In this document: piece by piece, positions 42,631 to 50,572 of the stretch
Position numbering within the stretch: position 1 is the first letter of the stretch
How the letters are laid out: each line of letters starts with the position of its first letter
Origin: JABDFW01 sp035550215
Lineage (GTDB): Bacteria; Bacteroidota; Bacteroidia; Chitinophagales; Chitinophagaceae
Assembly (NCBI GenBank): GCA_035550215.1
Contig: DASZPM010000004.1
Location: 124,001 to 188,000, forward strand
Direction: 5' to 3'
DNA length: 64,000 nt
Made by a program: the position numbers and the translations under genes
Notes under the pieces: model-generated
Told to the model about the DNA's origin: nothing
The model's database searches: none
Seen by the model: the letters and a program-made list of their open reading frames with translations, nothing else

Positions 42631-43185
42631 ATGTCTCGTATAGGTAAACAGCCCGTTAATTTTCCAAAAGGTGTAGCCATAACGGTTGGTAAAGACAATG
42701 TTGTAACGGTAAAAGGACCTAAAGGCGAACTTTCACAAGCTATTGACCGCGATATTAAAGTAGAAGTAGCTGAAGGAGCGCTTAATCTTGCTCGTCCTAC
42801 TGACCAGATTCGTCACCGCGCATTGCATGGGTTATCCCGCGCATTGTTGGCAAATCTCGTAAAGGGGGTAACTGAAGGATATAAAAAGGAACTTGAACTG
42901 GTAGGGGTTGGTTACAAAGCTGCCAATACCGGCAATTTGCTGGACCTTTCATTGGGCTATTCTCACAATATTATTATTGAAGTGCCTAAAGAACTTAAGG
43001 TAGCTACCCTTACAGAAAAGGGCCAGAACCCTAAGATTTTTCTTGAAGGTACTGACAAGCAGTTGCTGGGCCAGGTGGCCGCCAAGATACGCAGCCTGCG
43101 TAAACCGGAACCTTATAAAGGTAAAGGTGTTAAGTATAAAGATGAAGTTATTCGTCGTAAGGCTGGTAAGGCTGCTGGTAAATAA
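42631..43185 (+). CDS. rplF: Ribosomal protein L6
   Basis: 184 residues with two similar domains, located near the factor-binding site. It has MSRIGKQPVNFPKGV, VKGPKGELSQ, GYKKELELVGVGYKA and the C-terminal signature RKPEPYKGKGVKY. Confidence 0.98.
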   Translation: MSRIGKQPVNFPKGVAITVGKDNVVTVKGPKGELSQAIDRDIKVEVAEGALNLARPTDQIRHRALHGLSRALLANLVKGVTEGYKKELELVGVGYKAANTGNLLDLSLGYSHNIIIEVPKELKVATLTEKGQNPKIFLEGTDKQLLGQVAAKIRSLRKPEPYKGKGVKYKDEVIRRKAGKAAGK

Positions 43186-43196
43186 ATTTTAAATTA

Positions 43197-43217
43197 ATTC
43201 CCGGCAGTATCGGGAAT
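43197..43217 (+). repeat. Hairpin between rplF and rplR
   Basis: ATTCCCG-GCAGTAT-CGGGAAT, an exact 7-bp stem in a 47-base gap. Confidence 0.65.
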
Positions 43218-43232
43218 ATAAATACAACAGAA

Positions 43233-43586
43233 ATGGACGCTAAAGTTATAAGAAGGCAAAAGATACGTTACAGGACACGTAAGAAAATTGCCGGTACACC
43301 TCAAAAACCCAGGTTATCTGTATTCCGCAGCAATACCGACATATACGCCCAGTTAATTGACGATGTTAACGGTGTTACTGTAGCTTCTGCAAGTACAAAG
43401 GAAAAAGATATTGCCGCTCAAAACATTAACAAAGTAGAAAAAGCTAAACTTGCCGGTGCTGCATTAGCCCGCAAAGCCTCTGAGCTTGGGTTGTCAGCGG
43501 TTGTATTTGACCGCAGCGGCTACCTGTACCATGGCCGTGTTAAAGCAGTTGCCGATGGTGCAAGGGAAGGCGGGTTACAATTCTAA
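43233..43586 (+). CDS. rplR: Ribosomal protein L18
   Basis: 117 residues. Binds 5S rRNA with L5. RRQKIRYRTRKKIAGTPQKPRLSVFRSNTDIYAQLI and VVFDRSGYLYHGRVKAVADGAREGG are canonical. Confidence 0.98.
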   Translation: MDAKVIRRQKIRYRTRKKIAGTPQKPRLSVFRSNTDIYAQLIDDVNGVTVASASTKEKDIAAQNINKVEKAKLAGAALARKASELGLSAVVFDRSGYLYHGRVKAVADGAREGGLQF

Positions 43587-43610
43587 TTTTAAATTTTTCA
43601 AATTGCAATA

Positions 43611-44132
43611 ATGGCAAGAGTAAACGTAAATAAAGTTAAAGCAGCCGGCGAGATTGAGCTTAAAGAGAAAGTGGTGGCTATAAACCGCGTGGTTAAAACC
43701 ACAAAGGGTGGCCGTACCTTCAGCTTTTCAGCCCTGGTAGTGGTAGGAAATGAAAATGGCATTGTAGGCCAGGGTTTGGGCAAGGCGAAAGAAGTGCAGG
43801 AAGCAATTACAAAAGGTATTGAAGATGCCAAGAAGAACTTGGTAAAAGTACCTGTAATGCACGGCACAATTCCGCACGACCAGCTTGCTAAAGAAGGCGC
43901 TGCAAAGGTTTTAATTAAACCCGCTGCACATGGTACTGGTGTAATAGCCGGGGGCAGCATGCGTGCTGTACTTGAAAGTGCCGGTATTACCGACGTGCTG
44001 GCAAAAAGCCTTGGTTCGGCTAACCCGCATAACGTGGTTAAAGCAACGCTTAAAGCATTAACCCTGCTTCGCGAACCACTGGCCGTGGCTAAAAACCGTA
44101 ACATACAGTTAAAGAAAGTATTTAACGCTTAA
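43611..44132 (+). CDS. rpsE: Ribosomal protein S5
   Basis: 173 residues. Lines the mRNA entry channel and affects decoding fidelity. It shows ELKEKVVAINRVVKTTKGGR, NGIVGQGLGKAKEVQEAI, IPHDQLAKEGAAKVLIKPA and GVIAGGSMRAVLESAGI. Confidence 0.98.
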   Translation: MARVNVNKVKAAGEIELKEKVVAINRVVKTTKGGRTFSFSALVVVGNENGIVGQGLGKAKEVQEAITKGIEDAKKNLVKVPVMHGTIPHDQLAKEGAAKVLIKPAAHGTGVIAGGSMRAVLESAGITDVLAKSLGSANPHNVVKATLKALTLLREPLAVAKNRNIQLKKVFNA

Positions 44133-44229
44133 ATTCCTGCCCCTGGGGGGCAAGAATCCGTTAATGATATTTGTTCAACACAGGCTTAACTTAAGCCTGT
44201 ATTTAAATACTCCCTTTAGGGATGGGTTT
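44133..44229 (+). repeat. Three hairpins between rpsE and rpmD
   Basis: TGCCCC-TGG-GGGGCA (44138-44152), ACAGGCTTA-ACT-TAAGCCTGT (44180-44200, exact 9-bp stem) and TCCC-TTTA-GGGA (44211-44222). The last ends 7 bases before the rpmD ATG. Confidence 0.75.
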
Positions 44230-44412
44230 ATGAAAAAGATTAAAATTACACAGGTTAAAAGCGGTATTGACAGGCCGGAGCGCCAGAAGCTAACTTTAAA
44301 GGCTTTAGGGCTTAATAAACTGCATGCCACTAAAGAAGTTGAGGCAACTCCGCAAATACTCGGCATGGTGCGCAAAGTTGAGCACCTTGTTAAAGTAGAG
44401 GAGTTAGCGTAA
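44230..44412 (+). CDS. rpmD: Ribosomal protein L30
   Basis: 60 residues starting MKKIKITQVKSGIDRPERQ. The longer open frame upstream runs through hairpin repeats and is not conserved. KLTLKALGLNKLHATKEVEATPQILGMVRKVEHLV is the expected ferredoxin-like core. Confidence 0.96.
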   Translation: MKKIKITQVKSGIDRPERQKLTLKALGLNKLHATKEVEATPQILGMVRKVEHLVKVEELA

Positions 44413-44572
44413 TAATTTGAAAATGAGGTGATTTGGGAGTTTAAATGCTGCAAGTTGGTTTTAGATTTCCTGTTTAATAATCACAAGTACCGTTTTCAAA
44501 TCTTCAAATGCTGAAATTTTTCAATTAAAATAGCGAGGGGCGATTACCCCGTTGAGTTAAAAAATCAATATA
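44413..44572 (+). repeat. Repeat insert between rpmD and rplO
   Basis: It starts AATTTGAAAATGAGGTG (44414-44430), sharing 15 bases (TTTGAAAATGAGGTG) with the IS-split repeat at 3626-3640. It ends with CAAATCTTCAAATGCTGAAATTTTTCAA in opposite sense, so the whole gap is a weak palindrome. Confidence 0.6.
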
Positions 44573-45022
44573 ATGAAACTGCACAATTTAAAACCCGCTA
44601 AAGGTTCAGTACACAAAGAAAAACGTTTGGGCCGCGGTGAAGCAAGTGGTAAAGGCGGCACATCTACAAAAGGTAATAAAGGTGGCCAGAGCCGTACCGG
44701 TTATAAGAGCAAAATGGCCCATGAAGGTGGCCAGATGCCTATTCAAAGAAGGATACCTAAGCGTGGTTTTACCAACAATAATAAAGTTTACTACAAAGTT
44801 TTCAATCTCGGTCAAATTGGTGAATTGGCTGAAAAGTATGGTATTACTGAATTTACCACTGAAACCTTATATATTAATGGCCTTATAAGCAAAACTGATA
44901 AGGTAAAAGTATTGGGCAACGGTGAATTAACAGCTAAACTGGTTTTTAAAGTAAACGCTGTTAGTGAAAAGGCAAAATCAGCCATTGAAGCCGCTGGTGG
45001 AAGTGTTGAGGTTTTGAAATAA
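44573..45022 (+). CDS. rplO: Ribosomal protein L15
   Basis: 149 residues. A late-assembling 50S protein. KLHNLKPAKGSVHKEKRLGRGEASGKGGTSTKGNKGGQSRTG and EGGQMPIQRRIPKRGF are typical, with the C-terminal VKVLGNGELTAKLVFKVNAVSEKAKSAIEAAGG. Confidence 0.98.
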   Translation: MKLHNLKPAKGSVHKEKRLGRGEASGKGGTSTKGNKGGQSRTGYKSKMAHEGGQMPIQRRIPKRGFTNNNKVYYKVFNLGQIGELAEKYGITEFTTETLYINGLISKTDKVKVLGNGELTAKLVFKVNAVSEKAKSAIEAAGGSVEVLK

Positions 45023-45040
45023 AATTTCACGATATTTGCA

Positions 45041-45066
45041 TGACGCATCTAAACGGTGCGTCTTTT
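45041..45066 (+). terminator. Terminator-like hairpin between rplO and secY
   Basis: GACGCA-TCTAAACGG-TGCGTC is an exact 6-bp stem followed by five Ts, 19 bases after the rplO stop. It could attenuate transcription into secY. A near-consensus core GATATTTG lies just before it (45030-45037). Confidence 0.65.
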
Positions 45067-45102
45067 TGGTTTTGAGGTAATAACGCATACAAACAAGATT
45101 AA

Positions 45103-46443
45103 GTGAAAAAGTTTATTCAGACATTACGAAATATCTGGACTATTGAGGAGTTGAAAACCAAGATTATTGTTACTGTAACATTGATTTTGGTTTACCGTTT
45201 TGGTACGCACATAGTCCTGCCCGGTATAGACCCAACAAAACTTGATGCATTAAAAGAAACTACCAACAGCAATGGCCTTCTCGGTTTGCTGGATGGTTTT
45301 TCTGGCGGTGCATTTTCCCGCGCTTCCATTCTCACTCTGGGTGTAATGCCTTATATCTCTGCTTCTATCTTTATGCAGTTGATGACTATCCTTGTTCCTC
45401 AAATGCAAAAATTACAGAAAGAAGGTGAAAGCGGCCGTAAGAAAATAAACCAGTGGACACGTTACCTTACTGTAATAGTTACTTTTTTCCAGGCTGGTGC
45501 GTATGTTACTTATCTTACAAACAGCTACGGCAATGCCATTATTGACGCATACAGGGGCTTATTCCTTTATTCAACAGTTATATTGCTTACAGCAGGTACA
45601 TTATTTGTAATGTGGCTTGGTGAGAAGATACAGGATAAAGGCCTTGGTAACGGTACCTCAATCATCATCATGGTAGGTATCCTTGGCCGTTTGCCAGATT
45701 CATTTATGCAGGAAGTACAAAGCAAGGCTGCAGGGAGCGGTGGAGGTGGTTTGTTAAAGTTGATGATTGAAATAGCCTTCCTTATCGCCGTAATTGTTGG
45801 TCTTATAATATTGGTTCAGGGTGTTAGAAAGATACCTGTAAACTATGCAAAACAAATTGTTGGTAACAGGCAATTTGGCGGCGCAAGGCAGTTTCTGCCA
45901 TTAAAGGTTAACAGTGCAGGTGTAATGCCAATCATCTTTGCACAGGCAATCATGTTCCTGCCTACATTGTTTTCATTCAGCAACGCTACAAAGGGTATCG
46001 GTAAAGTTTTTTCTGACCATAGTAACGGCTGGTACATGCTTGTGTACGCTGTAATGGTTATTGCGTTTACATTCCTGTACACTGCGTTAATCTTCAACCC
46101 AAAACAAATGAGTGAGGATTTGAAACGCAACAATGGTTTTATTCCAGGTGTTAAACCCGGTCAGCCTACTGCAGATTATATAGGTACCATTATGGACAGG
46201 ATAACATTGCCCGGCGCTGTATTACTTGCTTTTGTGGGTATATTACCAGGCTTTGCACAGTTACTCGGCGTTACTTCACAGTTCAGTACTTTTTTCGGTG
46301 GAACATCGCTTTTGATTATGGTGGGCGTTATATTAGATACATTACAGCAGATAGAAACACATTTGCTCATGCGCCAGTACGATGGTTTAATGAAAGGTGG
46401 CCGCCTGCAGGGAAGACAAACAGCAACGCCGGCAAGCTATTAA
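45103..46443 (+). CDS. secY: Protein translocase subunit SecY
   Basis: 446 residues, ten transmembrane helices; the channel of the Sec translocon. It starts at GTG. Helix 1 (about 20-40) is followed by GLLGLLDGFSGGAFSRASILTLGVMPYISASI (helices 2a/2b, the plug). GEKIQDKGLGNGTSIIIMVGI, PVNYAKQIVGNRQFGGARQFLPLKVNSAGVMPIIFAQ and the cytosolic loop before GIIPGVKPGQPTADYI-like FIPGVKPGQ are canonical. Terminator-like structures lie on both sides. Confidence 0.98.
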   Translation: MKKFIQTLRNIWTIEELKTKIIVTVTLILVYRFGTHIVLPGIDPTKLDALKETTNSNGLLGLLDGFSGGAFSRASILTLGVMPYISASIFMQLMTILVPQMQKLQKEGESGRKKINQWTRYLTVIVTFFQAGAYVTYLTNSYGNAIIDAYRGLFLYSTVILLTAGTLFVMWLGEKIQDKGLGNGTSIIIMVGILGRLPDSFMQEVQSKAAGSGGGGLLKLMIEIAFLIAVIVGLIILVQGVRKIPVNYAKQIVGNRQFGGARQFLPLKVNSAGVMPIIFAQAIMFLPTLFSFSNATKGIGKVFSDHSNGWYMLVYAVMVIAFTFLYTALIFNPKQMSEDLKRNNGFIPGVKPGQPTADYIGTIMDRITLPGAVLLAFVGILPGFAQLLGVTSQFSTFFGGTSLLIMVGVILDTLQQIETHLLMRQYDGLMKGGRLQGRQTATPASY

Positions 46444-46469
46444 TAAATTGGTTTTACCATTAATATACT

Positions 46470-46502
46470 AACCTGTTGGGCTAACCCGGCAGGTTATTTT
46501 TT
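46470..46502 (+). terminator. Terminator after secY
   Basis: An 11-bp stem (AACCTGTTGGG / CCCGGCAGGTT, two G-U pairs) with CTAA loop, followed by ATTTTTT. It probably ends the S10-spc transcript. Confidence 0.85.
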
Positions 46503-46504
46503 AT

Positions 46505-46571
46505 CCTTCCCTAAAGGACAAAAAATAGTAATTACAAGGTAGTCAACGGATAAAATATCCTTTAAGGGAAA
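46505..46571 (+). repeat. Inverted repeat in the secY-map gap
   Basis: CCTTCCCTAAAGGA near the left end faces TCCTTTAAGGGAAAGG at the right. The arms match the TCCC-TTTA-GGGA word seen before rpmD. Confidence 0.55.
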
Positions 46572-46596
46572 GGTGATGAGCAGAAGAATAAACGGT

Positions 46597-47397
46597 ATGA
46601 TTATATATAAAACAGAAGCTGAAATAGCTTTAATGAAACAAAATGCAACGTTGGTCAGCACTATATTGGCCGAGGTGGCAAAAATGCTTAAGCCGGGAAT
46701 AACTACTTTGCAGGTTGACCAGCTTTGTAAGAAAATAATACTTGACAATAAAGCTATACCAACGTTCTATAATTACCGGGGTTATCCTTTTAATATATGC
46801 GCGTCAGTAAATGATGTTGTTGTACATGGCTTTCCTAATAACGTCGCGTTGAAGGACGGAGATATAGTATCTATAGACCTTGGGGTAACAAAAAATGGAT
46901 TTGTTGGGGAGCATGCATATACATTTGTTTTGGGTAATGCTAGTGAAGAAGTTTTAAAACTGGTACGGGTCACCAAAGATTCATTATATAAAGGGATAGA
47001 AAAAGCTATCGCCGGTAATCGCATAGGCGACATTGCTTTCGCTATACAAGATTACACCGAACGCCAGCATAGGTATGGTGTTGTAAGAGAACTGGTGGGG
47101 CACGGTGTTGGGAAGAACATGCACGAAGACCCGCAGGTACCAAATTTTGGCAAACGCGGCTCAGGCCCAAAATTGAAAGAGAACGTAGTGCTGGCTATAG
47201 AGCCTATGATTAATATGGGTTCAAAAGATGTTTATACCGAAGACGATGGCTGGACTGTACGAACCAGGGACGGAAAGCCATCTGTACACTTTGAACACAA
47301 TGTTTGTGTTAAGCGCAATAAAGCTTTATTATTGTCTGACTACAGTATAATTGAGGCTGCCGAAAAGACTAACGCCAATTTAAATACAAGCTATTAA
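46597..47397 (+). CDS. map: Methionine aminopeptidase, type I
   Basis: 266 residues; removes N-terminal Met from nascent proteins. The pita-bread fold is clear: SVNDVVVHGFPN, GDIVSIDLGV (Asp94, first metal ligand), GHGVGKNMHEDPQVPNFG (His ligand and substrate His), AIEPM and HFEHNVCV (two Glu ligands). The second metal Asp, normally in GDxAYTF, is Glu105 (GEHAYTF). Start MIIYKTEAEIALM is the family N-terminus; GTG and ATG codons 7-8 residues upstream are alternatives. The expected infA does not follow. Confidence 0.93.
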   Translation: MIIYKTEAEIALMKQNATLVSTILAEVAKMLKPGITTLQVDQLCKKIILDNKAIPTFYNYRGYPFNICASVNDVVVHGFPNNVALKDGDIVSIDLGVTKNGFVGEHAYTFVLGNASEEVLKLVRVTKDSLYKGIEKAIAGNRIGDIAFAIQDYTERQHRYGVVRELVGHGVGKNMHEDPQVPNFGKRGSGPKLKENVVLAIEPMINMGSKDVYTEDDGWTVRTRDGKPSVHFEHNVCVKRNKALLLSDYSIIEAAEKTNANLNTSY

Positions 47398-47520
47398 AAG
47401 CATCGGCTTATTTAGGATTGAAATCTTTTTTGGGCAAGGTGGCTTTTCTTCATTATGTTTCAAAATGCAAAACGCCTTTTTGTGGGCGGCATACTACCAT
47501 AACAGTTAATTCCGGGCAGC

Positions 47521-48750
47521 ATGAGCAATAAAAAAAAGCTGGTAGTTGTAGGAGGCGGCGCTGCCGGTTTTTTTTGCGCGGTTAATGCGGCACGGTTAAA
47601 CCCTGCTCTTCAGGTTACCATTGTTGAGAAAAGCAATAAGTTGTTAAGTAAAGTAAAGGTTAGCGGCGGGGGCAGGTGTAATGTTACACATGCCTGTTTT
47701 GAAATTGGTGAACTGGTAAGGCAGTATCCGCGTGGGCAAAACTTTTTAAAAAAAGCTTTTCATTGGTTTAATACAAATGACACGGTGGCGTGGTTTGAGG
47801 GAAGGGGTGTAAAACTGAAAATGGAAGCTGATGGCAGAATGTTTCCTGTAACAGACAGTTCACAAACAATAATTGACTGCCTGCTTAGAGAAGCCGACAG
47901 GTACGGTGTAAAAGTATTGGTGCAAACTGAAATAAAGCGTATTGAGCATGATGGCGATGGTTTTATGTTGCATACTAACGCCTCAACTTTAACAGCCGAT
48001 TTTCTGTGTATTGCCTGTGGGGGATATTCAAAGGCTGCTCACTTTGACTGGTTAAAGCAAACGGGCCATTCAATTGAAGACCCTGTGCCTTCATTATTTA
48101 CCTTTAACATGCCCGGTAACGCTATTACCAAATTGATGGGTGTAAACCTGCCGGGTGTTACGATAAAAATTGCCGGAAGCAAGCTGCAGCAAACAGGGCC
48201 GGTATTGATTACTCATTGGGGCCTCAGCGGGCCTGTGGTGCTAAAATTGTCGGCATGGGCAGCCAGAGAATTAGCAGCCTGTTCATATCAATTTTCGGTC
48301 ATTGTACATTGGCTGGCCAAATTTAGTGAACGGGAACTGCGTGAAGAAATACAGGAATTAAGGAATGCCTTCGGTTCTCAAAGAATCAGCGCAAGAAACA
48401 GCTTTGGTATACCCAGCCGCTTATGGTTGTATTTTTTGGCTATTTGCCATATTAGCGAAGGCTTAAACTGGGCCGATTTGCCGGCAAAACAGCAACAGCA
48501 GTTAATACAAGTGCTATCGGGGCAAGTGTTTAACGTAAGTGGTAAAACAACATATAAAGAAGAATTTGTTACCTGTGGCGGTATAAAACTTAGCGAGATT
48601 GAGGCTAACAGTATGCAAAGTAAAATTATACCTAAATTGTTTTTTGCAGGAGAGATAATGGATGTGGATGGAGTTACCGGCGGCTTTAATTTTCAACATG
48701 CCTGGACAAGCGGTTTTATAGCAGCCCAGGCAATAGCTCAAAATAGTTAG
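47521..48750 (+). CDS. HI0933/BaiN-family NAD(P)/FAD-dependent oxidoreductase
   Basis: A 409-residue flavoprotein. The N-terminal FAD dinucleotide motif is VVVGGGAAGFFCAVNAA, followed by the family signature KVKVSGGGRCNVTHAC and TDSSQTIIDCLL. The C-terminal EFVTCGGIKLSEIEANSMQSK and GEIMDVDGVTGGFNFQHAWTSGFIA close the FAD site. Members have no firmly fixed reaction in most bacteria. It occupies the place where infA and the alpha operon usually stand in relatives. It overlaps the next, convergent gene by 4 bases. Confidence 0.9.
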   Translation: MSNKKKLVVVGGGAAGFFCAVNAARLNPALQVTIVEKSNKLLSKVKVSGGGRCNVTHACFEIGELVRQYPRGQNFLKKAFHWFNTNDTVAWFEGRGVKLKMEADGRMFPVTDSSQTIIDCLLREADRYGVKVLVQTEIKRIEHDGDGFMLHTNASTLTADFLCIACGGYSKAAHFDWLKQTGHSIEDPVPSLFTFNMPGNAITKLMGVNLPGVTIKIAGSKLQQTGPVLITHWGLSGPVVLKLSAWAARELAACSYQFSVIVHWLAKFSERELREEIQELRNAFGSQRISARNSFGIPSRLWLYFLAICHISEGLNWADLPAKQQQQLIQVLSGQVFNVSGKTTYKEEFVTCGGIKLSEIEANSMQSKIIPKLFFAGEIMDVDGVTGGFNFQHAWTSGFIAAQAIAQNS

Positions 48751-49241
48751 TGATTATCAAAAAAGCCAACCTGCCGTAAAAAAGCCACCTGGTCAAAATA
48801 GCTTACTGAACTCGTTATTTTGTTACCGGCAATGCTATAAATAGTTACCCCTTTTAAATTATAGTCTTTCCCCCGCATATACGCGGGCGTACCTTCTTCA
48901 GGGTTTGAGAATTTGCCACCGAAAGTGTATTCAACAATAACTTTAGTACCGGCAGCAATAATATTTGTTATCTCAAAATGTATATCAGGAGTTCCTTTAA
49001 AATAACGGCTGTATACGGTTATTGCCGCCTGCCTGCCGGTTTGAATGCCTTCCCAATTAGGCGACTGAAGTTTGACAGAATCAGCAAAAAAAGCGCCTGC
49101 CACAATAGAATCATGTTTATTAAGCACGGCGAACAGGCTATATATTAACCGGCTGTTATCACCTGCTTTTTGTGCGGTTGCGGGTAATATATAAAGCTGC
49201 AAAAGCAGCAGGAAAAGTAAAGAAGGCATAACATTTTTCAT
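48747..49241 (-). CDS. Exported NTF2/SnoaL-like protein
   Basis: A 164-residue protein with a signal peptide (about 1-23, ending ATAQ). The mature part has a cone-shaped NTF2-like pattern: YSLFAVLNKHDSIVAGAFFADSVKLQSPN and GRQAAITVYSRYFKGTPDIHFEITNIIAAGTKVIVEYTF. Such domains bind small hydrophobic ligands; activity here is unknown. It is 30 bases downstream of folC on the same strand. Confidence 0.75.
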   Translation of the reverse strand: MKNVMPSLLFLLLLQLYILPATAQKAGDNSRLIYSLFAVLNKHDSIVAGAFFADSVKLQSPNWEGIQTGRQAAITVYSRYFKGTPDIHFEITNIIAAGTKVIVEYTFGGKFSNPEEGTPAYMRGKDYNLKGVTIYSIAGNKITSSVSYFDQVAFLRQVGFFDNH

Positions 49242-49271
49242 GCAGTTGTAATTTTACAGGCAAATAAAATT

Positions 49272-50555
49272 TTATACTTCGGCTACAACAAACACACTTC
49301 CGCAAACCAATATTAAGTCTTCTTTACGGGCATGTTGCTTAGCGGTATTTAATGCTTCAGCTACCGTTTCAAACGTTTGGCCGCGTAAACCCATGCCTTC
49401 GGCAATTTTCGCCAACTCTGCTTCCGGAAGGGCCCTTGGCAGTTGCGCACGGGTAAAATAATAGTTTGCATATTTTGGCAGTAATGCAAGAACTGCTGAA
49501 ACATCCTTGTCTTTTACCATGCCAATAACAATATGCAATATGCTGAAAGTGCTCAATTCAAGTTGCTCCGTAACCTGTTTTATCCCGTCAATATTATGGG
49601 CTACATCAAGTACTATGGTCGGGTGCTGTTGTATAACTTCCCACCGTCCGTGCAGACCGGTTGTTTTTCCGGCATGTGCAAGACCTTTTTCAATATTTTC
49701 ATTATTTATGTGCCAGCCCTGCTGTTGTAACAGGTGTACGGCTTCAAGCACTGTAAGTATATTTTTAGTTTGGTAAACGCCTGGCAGGTCGAGCCGGTAG
49801 CTTTTACGTTCGCCTGTTTGCTTTTCCGCAACAGAAACTTGCAGGTGATGGTTGCTATAGTTCCAGCCAGGTACATATCTTTTCTCTTCCGCAAAAGTTA
49901 TAGGGGCTGCCATTTCCATAGCCCTCCCTTCAAAAACCGGCCTTGTTTCTGGTAATGCTTCACCCACAACCACCGGCACATTCATTTTTATTATACCGGC
50001 TTTTTCAAACGCTATTTTTGGCAGCGTATCACCAAGCATTTGCACATGGTCCAATCCTATATTGGTAATAACGCTTAGTTCGGGGATGATAATGTTGGTA
50101 CTGTCTAACCTGCCTCCTAACCCAACTTCAATAACGGCAACATCTATCTTCTCGCTGGCAAAATATTCAAATGCCATAGCCACAGTTATTTCAAAAAATG
50201 AGGGTTGAAGGGATTCTGTCAGCGGCTTGATTCTTTCAGTAAAACTCACCACAAAATCCCGGGTGCACATTTCCCCATTAATTTTTATTCGCTCTCTAAA
50301 ATCTTTTAAGTGAGGTGAAGTATACAGGCCGGTTTTGTAGCCGGCATGCTGTAAAATGGAGGAAAGCATGTGCGAGGTTGACCCTTTGCCGTTAGTGCCT
50401 GCAATATGAATACTCTTAAATTTTTCCTGCGGGTTGCCCAGTGCATTGCACAGTGTGATAGTATTGGTAAGACCTTCTTTGAATGCCTGGCTACCTATGC
50501 GGCTAAACATAGGTAATTTTTTATAGAGGTAATCGAGTGTTTCCTGGTAAGTCAT
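49272..50555 (-). CDS. folC: Folylpolyglutamate / dihydrofolate synthase
   Basis: A 427-residue ATP-dependent ligase that makes dihydrofolate and adds glutamate to folates. Visible: MFSRIGSQAFKEGLTNT, the P-loop IAGTNGKGSTSHML, TSPHLKDFRERI, FEITVAMAFEYFA, EVGLGGRLDSTN, SVITNIGLDHVQMLG and DVAHN. ATG 50555 (MTYQETLDYL) is the family start; the frame opens five codons earlier. Its own promoter core TAAGTTTG overlaps the end of the upstream tonB-like gene. Confidence 0.94.
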   Translation of the reverse strand: MTYQETLDYLYKKLPMFSRIGSQAFKEGLTNTITLCNALGNPQEKFKSIHIAGTNGKGSTSHMLSSILQHAGYKTGLYTSPHLKDFRERIKINGEMCTRDFVVSFTERIKPLTESLQPSFFEITVAMAFEYFASEKIDVAVIEVGLGGRLDSTNIIIPELSVITNIGLDHVQMLGDTLPKIAFEKAGIIKMNVPVVVGEALPETRPVFEGRAMEMAAPITFAEEKRYVPGWNYSNHHLQVSVAEKQTGERKSYRLDLPGVYQTKNILTVLEAVHLLQQQGWHINNENIEKGLAHAGKTTGLHGRWEVIQQHPTIVLDVAHNIDGIKQVTEQLELSTFSILHIVIGMVKDKDVSAVLALLPKYANYYFTRAQLPRALPEAELAKIAEGMGLRGQTFETVAEALNTAKQHARKEDLILVCGSVFVVAEV

Positions 50556-50572
50556 TAAGCAAAATAACAAAC

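Noticed and set aside
43598..44104. 168-codon open frame antisense to rpsE
   Set aside because: It lies wholly inside a certain ribosomal gene in the opposite sense and has no recognisable domain.
37407..44572. CRISPR-like array in the ribosomal gaps
   Set aside because: The repeats are not regularly spaced, differ in sequence and are separated by genes.
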